Made by a program: the position numbers and the translations under genes. From positions 1 to 64,000 of the forward strand of contig NZ_MWWU01000005.1 in assembly GCF_002259595.1 (NCBI RefSeq): a stretch of DNA of 64,000 nt, read 5' to 3'. Every line of letters begins with the position of its first letter. The first letter of the stretch is position 1. Source of the stretch: Aeriscardovia aeriphila. Lineage in GTDB: Bacteria; Actinomycetota; Actinomycetes; Actinomycetales; Bifidobacteriaceae. Positions 46,989 through 55,417 of the stretch are shown here, piece after piece. The notes below the pieces were generated by a model, which was not told the DNA's origin, made no database searches, and saw only the letters and a list, made by a program, of their open reading frames with translations.

Positions 46989-48340
46989 TTCTCCATCTCC
47001 TGCGCCTGCTTCTGGGCCACGCGGATTTGCGCCACCGTGCGCGCCTGCGTGGCTTTTTCCAACTCTTTCTGCGCCTTTTCGACAGCCGTTTGCGCCTGTT
47101 TGACAGCGCTTTGCGCTTGCTTCACCACTGACTGGACGCGCTTGTGCTGGTTGTGGCGGCGAATTGCGCTCTTTTCAGCGTTCTTCAGCGCGCTGCGCTT
47201 CACCTGCTTTTCCAGGGTTTCCAGCGACTCTTTCTTCGCCTTGGCCTTGCGAATAGCCTTTTGGCGTGCTCGCCTCTTGCTTGCGGCAGCCCTTTGCTCC
47301 GCTCTCTGCGCGCGCTCGGCTTCTTTTGTGGCGAGGTATTCGGCTTGCATTGCCTTAAACTCGTCGGATTCGCCTTCGTTGAACAGCGCCTTGACGGTTT
47401 CCTTGCGCTCTCGCGTTGACTCAGGGTCGAGGTTCAAGCGGAAAACGATGGTTTGCAGGAGGGACTCGTAGTCCACCGTCGAGAGGAACTCAATTTTCTG
47501 CTTGAGAATGTAGCTTCTCAGTTGCGGGAAGCGGGAGAGCACGTAGGCTTCGCGGTCTTGCGTCGCGAGTTTCCACTCTTTGAAGAAGGCGAGGCTTGCC
47601 GTTCCCATAATGGAGTTCGCGCGCAAACGGTAATGGTAGAGCACGAATGGCAGGCGGATGACGACGTCCGAGCCGCCGAAAATCTGGCAGATTCGGGCGA
47701 GGTCTTCCATTGAGCGCCCTTCGGGGAAGGTGATGTTGTTTTCGCGATAGATGCTGGTTGGTGCCATAAAGCTCCAGGCGTAGCCGCCGATTTTGCCGGC
47801 AATCTGGTCGCGAATAGCTTCCTCGGGGGTCAGCACTTTGCGTTTGCTGTAGCGGTTGTGCACGTAGCGCGATTTGACGAAGGTTCCGTCCTCGCTCATC
47901 GTGTCGAACTGGTACATCACGATGTTGCGGCGTCCTCGGCGCATATGAGCCAGGCAGGAGCGCACGAGGTTCGGCTCGATGGTGTCGTCCGAGTCAACGA
48001 AGAGAATGTAGTCGCCTTTTGCTTGGGCGAGACCGGTGTTTCTCGCTCCTGATAATCCTTTATTTTTTTGGTGAATGACGCGAATGCGATGGTCTTTGGT
48101 GGCCCAGTCGTCGGCAATCTGGCCGGAGTTGTCAGGGGAGCCGTCATCAACTACCAAGATTTCCAGGCGGCGATACGTCTGCTGTGTCACTGAGGTCAGG
48201 TTTGCGTCGAGGAATTTTTCGACGTTATACACCGGGATTATCACGCTGACGAGGGGAGGTTCGCCGTCAGTAGAGCCGTAACTGGGAACATATTCCTGTT
48301 CTGTGAGCTCTGCTGTTGTATCAGCGGTCGTGTGCTGCAT
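46982..48340 (-). CDS. Family 2 glycosyltransferase with C-terminal coiled coil
   Basis: A 452-residue GT-A fold glycosyltransferase. The start of the fold is PLVSVIIPVYNVEKFLDANL, then LEILVVDDGSPDNSG, the KNKGLSGARNTGL block, and the metal-binding VDSDD. The last ~120 residues are Lys/Ala/Gln/Glu-rich with a heptad look (repeats like KQAQSAVKQAQTAVEKAQ), suggesting a long coiled coil not typical of the family. The likely role is surface polysaccharide or glycoprotein synthesis; the acceptor is unknown. ATG 48340 has AAAGGAGG upstream; the frame back to 48415 is unsupported. Confidence 0.88.
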   Translation of the reverse strand: MQHTTADTTAELTEQEYVPSYGSTDGEPPLVSVIIPVYNVEKFLDANLTSVTQQTYRRLEILVVDDGSPDNSGQIADDWATKDHRIRVIHQKNKGLSGARNTGLAQAKGDYILFVDSDDTIEPNLVRSCLAHMRRGRRNIVMYQFDTMSEDGTFVKSRYVHNRYSKRKVLTPEEAIRDQIAGKIGGYAWSFMAPTSIYRENNITFPEGRSMEDLARICQIFGGSDVVIRLPFVLYHYRLRANSIMGTASLAFFKEWKLATQDREAYVLSRFPQLRSYILKQKIEFLSTVDYESLLQTIVFRLNLDPESTRERKETVKALFNEGESDEFKAMQAEYLATKEAERAQRAEQRAAASKRRARQKAIRKAKAKKESLETLEKQVKRSALKNAEKSAIRRHNQHKRVQSVVKQAQSAVKQAQTAVEKAQKELEKATQARTVAQIRVAQKQAQEMEKR

Positions 48341-48799
48341 GCTAACCTCCTTTAGTCTTTGTATATTGTACGAGAGAGAAAGAAATCTGGGGTTGGTGGT
48401 GCGCAAACTCTGCACTTTCGAAGTTGCGTGAGAACGCGTTCAGGGCTGAGTGTTGTGAGGGCTGATCGTTAGAGTAGGCTCGCGTTGAGTCAACTGAGTG
48501 TTGCTGTAAGTGAGTATTAGCTCACTATTGGGAAGGTGGTACGGTGAAGCGCTTCTGAATGGAAGAATAAAAAATACTGCTCGAAAATACGGCCATCGCT
48601 CAGAAAAAAAGTTGAATTATTGACGATTTCGTGTCTAAGATTTGGGCATTTTGTCTTTTCTTGCGTATACTAGGAGACGTAATATATGGCGGAGAGTCGC
48701 CTGTTAAGGAGAGAAGAGAAATTCCCTGACCAAGGCTTCTTGCTGTCTGTGAAACATCTTTCTCTGTTTACAGAGCGAGAGAAGTGAGAAGGAATGATT
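48341..48799 (+). promoter_or_regulatory. Divergent AT-rich region upstream of the pilin gene
   Basis: A 459-base gap without a gene. A candidate pilin promoter has -10 TATACT at 48666-48671 with TTGGGC 18 bases upstream. The ribosome site AGAAGGA lies just before the pilin start. Nothing else recognisable. Confidence 0.45.
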
Positions 48800-50575
48800 A
48801 TGCGCAAGGCATCTAAGATCGCAGCTGCACTGTTCACAGCTGTTGCGACACTGGCTGCAGGCCTCGGCATGGGCGCCACTGCTTATGCTGAAACCCCAAC
48901 TGGTACTGCGACTATTGAGCTGAATACGAACAGCAACGTTGATCTCACGAAGACCACTTTCGTTGCTTATCCATTGATATATCTCACTGGCCAACCACAG
49001 GCCGGTTCTGACGACACTCTGACTTCTGTCGCATCAAGCCCAGTTTCCTCTGCACTTACTGCAGACCTCAAGGCTGCATTGACTGCTGAAGGCGTTACCG
49101 TTGCTCCCGGCAGTACCCCAGAAGCCACCTTCTTGGCTCTCAAGAGCACTGATCAGGCAAAGATCGCTCGTATCGCATCTGCTCTTGCAAAGTCCCCCAA
49201 CCTTGGTTCCCCCATCTCTTCCACTGGTGCAACTGCAACCAAGGTAACCTTCTCCAACTTGGCTAATGGCTACTACCTCATCAAGACTGATCCTAATCCC
49301 GGCGATAAGACCAGCGATGTGACCATTGCTCCAACTCTGGTTCCATCTACCATTGTCAGCGGGGGAAAGACCTACACCAAGCTCGGCACGATGACTCTTG
49401 GTCAGGCTGATCTCAAGGCTGAGAGCGGCAATCGTTCCGATAACAACATGAAGAAGACCGTGAAGTCTGATTCTGAGAAGTCTGATTCTGCCTACACTCA
49501 GAACCGTACTTTGAAGATCGGTGATACCGCAGACTTCAAGCTCACCTTCACCGTTCCTAATCCAAAGTCTCAGGCAACCTTCAAGGTCATCGATACTTAC
49601 AAGCTCCTCGGCGATCCAACTGAAATGGCTATCACCGTTGATGGCTCTGACGTTTCCAGCGAACTGACCGTTACCCAGGGTACTGGCACCTTCACCGTTC
49701 AGCCAAAGGACACCACTTTCAGTGGCGAGCCGGAGAAGCCAACCATTACCGGCCACATGAACGAAGATGGCACCAAGATCGCTTCTGCTTCCGACTTCGT
49801 TACCAAGTATGCTGGCAAGGTTGTCACCATCACCTATAAGCAGGCTGTTCTCAAGGCAACCGGCACTGACAAGGTCGCAGACAACTCCTTCACCAAGACG
49901 GTGTACGACTACGATGGCAACGGCACCCCAACCAAGGATGACGGCGGCGAAACCTCTAAGGTTTACAACTACACCATCGCTTTGAAGAAGGTGGACCTCA
50001 ATGGCAATGCTCTGCAAGGTGCAAAGTTCGTTGTCAAGCAGGGCGACGACTACCTCAAGCAGGATTCAACCACTAAGGCTTGGTCCAAGGCTTCCAGCAA
50101 GGAAGACGCAACCCAGTTCACCACTGCTGGAACCGAGGGTGAGTTGAGCATTTCTGGTCTCGACTACGGCACCTACAGCCTCGAAGAGGTTGCCGCCCCA
50201 GAAGGCTACATGCTTTCCCCAATGGGCGTTCCAGTCGTCGCTAATGTCACCCTCTCTGCACCAGATGCAGAAAAGGATGGCACCGTTGATATGACCAAGG
50301 CAAAGACCGTTGTTACAGCTGGTACTTCCAGCAACGGCCTCGTGGTTGCTGTCTCCGACGACAAACCCGGTAGTAAACCCGGTGTTTCTTACGTCGATCT
50401 GCAGGATGGCACCACCCGCGCAACCGTCAAGAACATTAAGTCCCTGACTGAGCTCCCAGCAACTGGTGGTACCGGTGCTATCGCACTCCTACTCCTCGTC
50501 GCTGTTCTGCTCGGTGCTGGCTCTGCTGTTGCTCTCGGCGCACGCAAGGCTCGTAAGAACGCTGAACTTCGCTGA
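48800..50575 (+). CDS. LPXTG-anchored major pilin (SpaH/FimA type)
   Basis: A 591-residue secreted pilus subunit. A signal peptide ends near ATAYAETP. Several Ig-like pilin domains follow. The C-terminal domain has the E-box YSLEEVAAPEGYML, which supports isopeptide bond formation, and the sorting signal LPATGG followed by a hydrophobic helix and a basic tail. The shaft-linking motif YPKN seen in many pilins is not visible. The ATG at 48800 is preferred because AAGGA is 7 bases away, versus 0-1 for ATG 48794. A strong hairpin separates it from its sortase, and no second (tip) pilin gene is present. Confidence 0.9.
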   Translation: MRKASKIAAALFTAVATLAAGLGMGATAYAETPTGTATIELNTNSNVDLTKTTFVAYPLIYLTGQPQAGSDDTLTSVASSPVSSALTADLKAALTAEGVTVAPGSTPEATFLALKSTDQAKIARIASALAKSPNLGSPISSTGATATKVTFSNLANGYYLIKTDPNPGDKTSDVTIAPTLVPSTIVSGGKTYTKLGTMTLGQADLKAESGNRSDNNMKKTVKSDSEKSDSAYTQNRTLKIGDTADFKLTFTVPNPKSQATFKVIDTYKLLGDPTEMAITVDGSDVSSELTVTQGTGTFTVQPKDTTFSGEPEKPTITGHMNEDGTKIASASDFVTKYAGKVVTITYKQAVLKATGTDKVADNSFTKTVYDYDGNGTPTKDDGGETSKVYNYTIALKKVDLNGNALQGAKFVVKQGDDYLKQDSTTKAWSKASSKEDATQFTTAGTEGELSISGLDYGTYSLEEVAAPEGYMLSPMGVPVVANVTLSAPDAEKDGTVDMTKAKTVVTAGTSSNGLVVAVSDDKPGSKPGVSYVDLQDGTTRATVKNIKSLTELPATGGTGAIALLLLVAVLLGAGSAVALGARKARKNAELR

Positions 50576-50632
50576 GCTACAGTGAACTGAACAAGTTCCT
50601 CGTTGCTTCAACAGGAGCTGAGTAGTTCATAG

Positions 50633-50670
50633 AAATGGCCATACCTCGCAAGAGGTATGGCCATTTTGTT
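50633..50670 (+). terminator. Strong hairpin between pilin and sortase genes
   Basis: Perfect 15-base arms AAATGGCCATACCTC and GAGGTATGGCCATTT with loop GCAA and a T-rich tail. It probably ends most pilin transcripts, so that the sortase is made at a lower level by read-through or from its own promoter. Confidence 0.88.
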
Positions 50671-50680
50671 TGCGTCGAGC

Positions 50681-50694
50681 TGATAATCTTGAGC
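50681..50694 (-). repeat. Dispersed motif CTCAAGATTATCAG (after pilin terminator)
   Basis: Exact 14-base copy on the minus strand, 15 bases beyond the pilin terminator stem. Confidence 0.85.
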
Positions 50695-50763
50695 CCCTCA
50701 GAGAATTTTCAGAAGCGGCGAGTAATTTATACCCCAGAGAGAAACAATGATAGGGGAGAAGCG

Positions 50764-51846
50764 ATGGCACAACCAAGCTTCGCCGACGCGCTGGTGATTC
50801 AAGGCCAGAAAGACCAAGAAGCCAGCGAAAAGGCGATTCGACAGGCGAAACGTGCAAACGCCTGGATGGTAGTGTATCGCATCATGGTCGCCATCGCCGT
50901 GCTGCTCATCGGCTCCGCTATTACCATCGCTACCGTGTACATCGGCCGCGAATACCATAACGATTCGCAAAATAAAGCCATCGCAGCCCGCGATGAGGAG
51001 ATCGCCAGAAACTACTCTAAAGCCCAGAAAAACGCCCTTCTCCAAGCTGCGCGCGACTACAACAAAAGGCTTTTCGAAAACCCACGAGCTATCGGCGCCA
51101 TCGTCGACCCATTCACCAATAAGCCGGGAAGCTTCAACGGCAACGACGATAAGGAATACCATCACATTCTCAACGCCCCAGGCGACACTATGGCAGTACT
51201 CACCATCCCTAAGATTTCGGTGAAACTGCCAATCCACCACGGTGCTGACCAAGATCAGCTGGAAAACGGCCTCGGCCACCTACCAGGCACCTCTTTCCCT
51301 GTTGGTGGTAAGAACACGCGAGCCGTCATTACCGGTCACTCTGGTTTGCCAGGAAAAACGCTGTTTACCAACCTTCCTGACCTTCGCAAAGGCGACCTCT
51401 TCTTCGTGACCGTCGCTGGTGAGACGCTCGCCTACAAGGTTAAATGGATTGAAGTGGTGCTGCCGACCAACACCAAGGTTCTGCGCATCAAGCCGGGTAA
51501 GGATCTTGTCACCTTGCTCACCTGCACGCCGTATGGTATTAACACGCATCGCCTGCTGGTAACGGGGGAGAGGACGAAATGGCCTCTGTACACGGCAGCG
51601 CCAGCTCTGAGCCCGAGTGTGGATGAGATCATCATGTACACGGCGGCCACCATCCTCGCCTTGTGGATTCTCCTGCTGATCTTCCACCGCCGTTACGTGC
51701 TCGGCCACCATATTCGCCGTTACTACGGCAAGCCGTGGAACCTGCGCAAGCCGGTGCGCAGTTGGAAGCATGAGGAGAGCGTAGTGAACCCGATTGCGGC
51801 GGGTATGCCACATGTTGCCACGCCTGCGCTCAATGATGATCAATAA
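50764..51846 (+). CDS. Class C sortase (pilin polymerase)
   Basis: A 360-residue membrane-bound transpeptidase that links pilins through their LPXTG signals. It has an N-terminal membrane segment (VVYRIMVAIAVLLIGSAITI), the lid-side NPRAIGAIVDPF region, the catalytic His in AVITGHSG, the catalytic Cys in TLLTCTPYGINTHRLLVTGER with the essential Arg, and a C-terminal membrane helix typical of class C. ATG 50764 follows AGGGGAGAAG; the frame from 50635 starts in the upstream terminator and is rejected. It pairs with the preceding pilin gene. Confidence 0.93.
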   Translation: MAQPSFADALVIQGQKDQEASEKAIRQAKRANAWMVVYRIMVAIAVLLIGSAITIATVYIGREYHNDSQNKAIAARDEEIARNYSKAQKNALLQAARDYNKRLFENPRAIGAIVDPFTNKPGSFNGNDDKEYHHILNAPGDTMAVLTIPKISVKLPIHHGADQDQLENGLGHLPGTSFPVGGKNTRAVITGHSGLPGKTLFTNLPDLRKGDLFFVTVAGETLAYKVKWIEVVLPTNTKVLRIKPGKDLVTLLTCTPYGINTHRLLVTGERTKWPLYTAAPALSPSVDEIIMYTAATILALWILLLIFHRRYVLGHHIRRYYGKPWNLRKPVRSWKHEESVVNPIAAGMPHVATPALNDDQ

Positions 51847-52063
51847 TGGCCAGTCTCGATGGGTGGCGAAGAGGCGCGTGTACTGAGGTTTAGCGCAATA
51901 ATTGCCCGTGCGCGACTGTCAGCATGCCTCTCATCGCGCGACATGCTGAATCGTTTCAATAGTTGCTTTCTCCTAAACTAGAAGGCGAGGGAAGGTTGAG
52001 TTCTGGTAATCTGCGACCAGACGAGCCTCACCTTCACCGACCTGCACTTTCGAAGGAGAAAGC

Positions 52064-53539
52064 ATGAAAGCACTTCGCCCACCGATGGGCTGGAATTCTT
52101 GGGATTCCTACATGACGACTATCGCAGAAGAAGACGTTCTCGCGAACGCACGTTTTATGAGTGATAATCTCAAGCAATTCGGCTGGGATACCATCGTCGT
52201 CGACGCCAGCTGGTTTGACCCTCAAGCAAAATCAGAAGCCTACAATGACGCAGCGCAAGGCGCCACCTTCTGCCTCGACAAGTACGGCCGCCTGCTGCCA
52301 GACCCTGTGCGTTTCCCCTCCGCAGCCGATGGCTCCGGTTTCACGCATATTGCTGAAAAAGTACACGAACTAGGTTTGAAATTCGGCTTCCACGTCATGC
52401 GCGGAATCCCACGCCAAGCAGTGCGTGAAAACTGCCCTGTTGAGGGAACGCAATGGACAGCACGCGACGTTGCCGACATGGACCTCGAGCATGCCTGCCA
52501 CTGGAATAACGACAACTACGGCTTAAACCAAGCGCACCCTGGCGCACAAGCGTGGTACAACGCTCAACTCGATCTCTACGCCTCCTGGGGAATTGACTTC
52601 TTGAAGGTCGACGACATGCAAGCGCCGTTCTACCCAGCAGAAATCGAAGCCTACTCGCAAGCAATCCGCATCGCCGAACGCAAATACCACCGCGAGATCA
52701 GCCTCTCGCTCTCCCCAGGCACGCAAGTTGCCACCACGAACATCGACTTCTTGCGTCGCAACGCTCAGATGTGGCGTATTTCCGACGACCTGTGGGACCG
52801 CTGGCGTGACGTTTACAACCAGTTCTCCCGCATGGCACGCTGGGCTCCTTTGCAAACGCCTGGTCATTGGGCCGACGCCGACATGCTGCCTCTGGGCCAC
52901 CTCACCGTCAATGACAAGCAAGGCGGGCACATGTCGAACCTCATGCCTGCCGAGCAGCGCACGCTGTTGACCTTGTGGGCTATGTCGCACTCTCCACTGA
53001 TGATGGGCGGCGACCTGCCAACCTCTCCTGCTGAGACCATCGACCTGCTCAAGAACCCGTGGCTGCTCGAGGTGGAAGCCAATTCGATGCATAATCGCGA
53101 GGTTCTGCGTGAAATTTACGATCAGGAGAACAAGTTCAACAAGTGGGATGGCGCTTCCGTGCCGGAAGGTGAGTTCATTGTCTGGGCTGCTGACGCTACG
53201 GGCGCTGCGCCGTCTTCCTGCTCCTGCGAGAAGGGGGAGAAGTGCTCCTGTGGTAGCGGTGAAGCGTGCTCTTGCGGCGAAAATTCCGCCCTCACCACCG
53301 AGCGCGGCTCTTACTATGCCGCCTGCTTCTGGACTGGCCCCACCCAGTGCCAGCAGCGCGTCGACATTGCCGCCATTGTTGGCCTGGAAGATTATCAGCT
53401 CGGCTTTGACCTGACGAAGTGGAAGGTGACTGACCTATGGTCGGGCACTTCTGGCGAGGCTAAGCTCGATGGTCGTCTGCTCTCTGTGACTATGCCAGCT
53501 CATGGTTGCGTGTGGCTGCGCTTCGACCCTATCGACTGA
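52064..53539 (+). CDS. GH27 alpha-galactosidase-like glycoside hydrolase
   Basis: A 491-residue cytoplasmic enzyme (no signal peptide). It begins PPMGWNSWDSYM, typical of GH27. The probable nucleophile Asp is in DFLKVDDMQ and the acid/base Asp in WRISDDLWDRW. LTLWAMSHSPLMMGGDL is conserved. It likely releases alpha-galactosyl or related residues from oligosaccharides. An odd Cys-rich insertion of ~20 residues with three Cys-Ser-Cys triplets (codons 53219-53277) sits in the C-terminal domain. The ATG follows GAAGGAGAAAG. It carries a motif variant at 52161-52174 and a motif copy at 53390-53398 (Asp-Tyr-Gln). Confidence 0.85.
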   Translation: MKALRPPMGWNSWDSYMTTIAEEDVLANARFMSDNLKQFGWDTIVVDASWFDPQAKSEAYNDAAQGATFCLDKYGRLLPDPVRFPSAADGSGFTHIAEKVHELGLKFGFHVMRGIPRQAVRENCPVEGTQWTARDVADMDLEHACHWNNDNYGLNQAHPGAQAWYNAQLDLYASWGIDFLKVDDMQAPFYPAEIEAYSQAIRIAERKYHREISLSLSPGTQVATTNIDFLRRNAQMWRISDDLWDRWRDVYNQFSRMARWAPLQTPGHWADADMLPLGHLTVNDKQGGHMSNLMPAEQRTLLTLWAMSHSPLMMGGDLPTSPAETIDLLKNPWLLEVEANSMHNREVLREIYDQENKFNKWDGASVPEGEFIVWAADATGAAPSSCSCEKGEKCSCGSGEACSCGENSALTTERGSYYAACFWTGPTQCQQRVDIAAIVGLEDYQLGFDLTKWKVTDLWSGTSGEAKLDGRLLSVTMPAHGCVWLRFDPID

Positions 53540-53607
53540 GGCTGCGCCCGCCCACGCGCTTTCACTCTTAGCGCGTGCGATTCGCGCTCCTCGCTAGTCT
53601 GGAGCTT

Positions 53608-55236
53608 ATGACGACTAACGAGAACGAGACGAACGCAACAGCTGCACCCGAGCAGCCAGCTGGCCAGCCAGCTTCTCTGGCAACTCAGCGTCCACTGCGC
53701 GTCGGCGTGGTGGGCGCTGGCCCTGCCGGCATTTATTTTTCCGACATTCTTCTGCGCGAGCTCGCCGCTAAGGGCGAGGCTCTGGGCTTGGGCACTCAGG
53801 CTCGCATCGACATCGTAGAAAAGCTGCCGGTGCCCTATGGTTTGGTGCGCTACGGCGTAGCTCCCGACCACCCTTTCGTGCGCATGATCGTCGGCGCTCT
53901 CGATAAAGCCGCGTCCAACCCTCACATGCACCTGCTGACGGGCGTAAGCGTGGGCGAGGATGTCAGCGTCGAGCATATTTTGCAGCATGAAGACGTTCTC
54001 GTTTTCGCAACCGGCGCCACTTTGGACCGCGAGCTCACCATTCCTGGGGCTCAATCTCTCGGTGTGCACGGCGCTGCTGACTTTGTTCGCTGGTACAACG
54101 GCTTCCCAGCCAAACAGCCGACCCCTGATTATCAGGACCCTTCCACCGACTGGGACCTTTCCGCTCACGACGTCGCTGTTATCGGTGGCGGCAACGTGGC
54201 TTTGGACGTCACCCGCATGCTGTTGCGCGATCCTGAGGCTCTCGTTTCCACGGACGCCTCCGAGCATGTGATCGACAATTTCCGTGCTTCTCAGCTGCGC
54301 CGCCTGCACCTTCTGGTTCGTCGCGGCCCGGCCCAAGCTAAATTTGGCGTCAAGGAACTGCGCGAGTTGCAAAAGCTCGCCAATGTGCGCATCGTCCTCG
54401 ACCCTGCCGACTTTGAACTGGACGAGATTACCACTGCTCGCGCTTATCAGGACCATGATAAGGCGCAAATGCTCGGCGAGCTGATACATATGCGCGATGT
54501 TTTCGTCGAAGCCACTTCCGCGGCTTCTGCTGCTTCCGATTCCGTGGCTTCCGCAGCCAATGCCGCCGACACTTCTAGCGCATCCTCTGCAGGCGCATCT
54601 GCTACTTCCGCACCTGAGCGCGAGCTCATCCTCCACTTCTTCTCCAACCCGGAGGAAGTTCTCAACGACAATGGCACGGTGACAGGCCTGAAAATCAGGC
54701 GTATGAAAGTCGACGCCGACGGCACTGCTCAGCCAACCGAGCACACCGAAACCCTGCCTGTTCAGGCCATCTATTCGGCTATCGGCTACCGTCCAACGCA
54801 AGTCGAAGGTGCCCCTTACGACGACGAACACTTTGTGATTACCAACGCAGCAGGTCGTGTGCTTTCCGACGAGGGCACACCGGTTGAGCGTGAGTACGTC
54901 ACCGGCTGGGCTAAGCGCGGCCCGGTGGGCTTGATTGGCTCTACTAAGTCGGATGCGAAGCAGACGGTTGCTGCACTCTTGGAGGACCTTTCCCAGCGCG
55001 CAGATAAAGGCCGAGCAGCTGTTTCGGATGAGTTGTTGAGTGATTATTTGATTTCGCAGGGTTTGCAGCCGGGTAATTTGGATGGCTGGCATGCTGTTGA
55101 GCAGGCAGAGAGTGCTGCTGGCCAGTCGGTTGGTCGTGCGATGCAGCGTATTTATGATTGGCAGATTTTGAGTGATCTTTCGCATTGCGAGCCGCTCGCT
55201 GGTGATGATGCTGACGCAGCCGCTGATTCTGAATGA
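53608..55236 (+). CDS. Ferredoxin/adrenodoxin-type NADP reductase (FprA-like)
   Basis: A 542-residue flavoprotein similar to mycobacterial FprA and adrenodoxin reductase, moving electrons between NADPH and ferredoxin. The FAD loop VGVVGAGPAGIYFSDILL is followed by EKLPVPYGLVRYGVAPDHP, the NADP loop VAVIGGGNVALDVTRMLLR, the AKFGVKELREL block, and the late YVTGWAKRGPVGLIGSTKSDA. A ~35-residue Ala/Ser-rich insertion lies near residue 315. The ATG at 53608 is preceded by GGAG. A GATTATCAG copy (54127-54135) is read Asp-Tyr-Gln. Confidence 0.93.
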   Translation: MTTNENETNATAAPEQPAGQPASLATQRPLRVGVVGAGPAGIYFSDILLRELAAKGEALGLGTQARIDIVEKLPVPYGLVRYGVAPDHPFVRMIVGALDKAASNPHMHLLTGVSVGEDVSVEHILQHEDVLVFATGATLDRELTIPGAQSLGVHGAADFVRWYNGFPAKQPTPDYQDPSTDWDLSAHDVAVIGGGNVALDVTRMLLRDPEALVSTDASEHVIDNFRASQLRRLHLLVRRGPAQAKFGVKELRELQKLANVRIVLDPADFELDEITTARAYQDHDKAQMLGELIHMRDVFVEATSAASAASDSVASAANAADTSSASSAGASATSAPERELILHFFSNPEEVLNDNGTVTGLKIRRMKVDADGTAQPTEHTETLPVQAIYSAIGYRPTQVEGAPYDDEHFVITNAAGRVLSDEGTPVEREYVTGWAKRGPVGLIGSTKSDAKQTVAALLEDLSQRADKGRAAVSDELLSDYLISQGLQPGNLDGWHAVEQAESAAGQSVGRAMQRIYDWQILSDLSHCEPLAGDDADAAADSE

Positions 55237-55334
55237 TACTGTTATGACTCTGGTGTGATTGAGAACAGTACTGCGACTGATATCGCTGATGCTGATTGAA
55301 TGATGTTGTTGCTGAATCGATAAGTGCAGATACG

Positions 55335-55376
55335 AAGAGGCGGTGATGACCGGATGGTCATCACCGCCTCTTGTTG
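55335..55376. terminator. Terminator between FprA-like and surface-protein genes
   Basis: A perfect 17-base stem, AAGAGGCGGTGATGACC and its complement, loop GGAT, then TTGTTGTTTC on the plus strand. It serves the FprA-like gene and, less clearly, the opposite gene. The rest of the gap 55237-55417 is empty. Confidence 0.88.
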
Positions 55377-55417
55377 TTTCCGCTGGTGAGCGGAAACGGT
55401 GGGGAGCTAGTCAGTTA

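Noticed and set aside
53500-55185. A 561-codon minus-strand frame over the FprA-like gene
   Set aside because: It is a shadow of the flavoprotein gene, with no plausible start region or domain.
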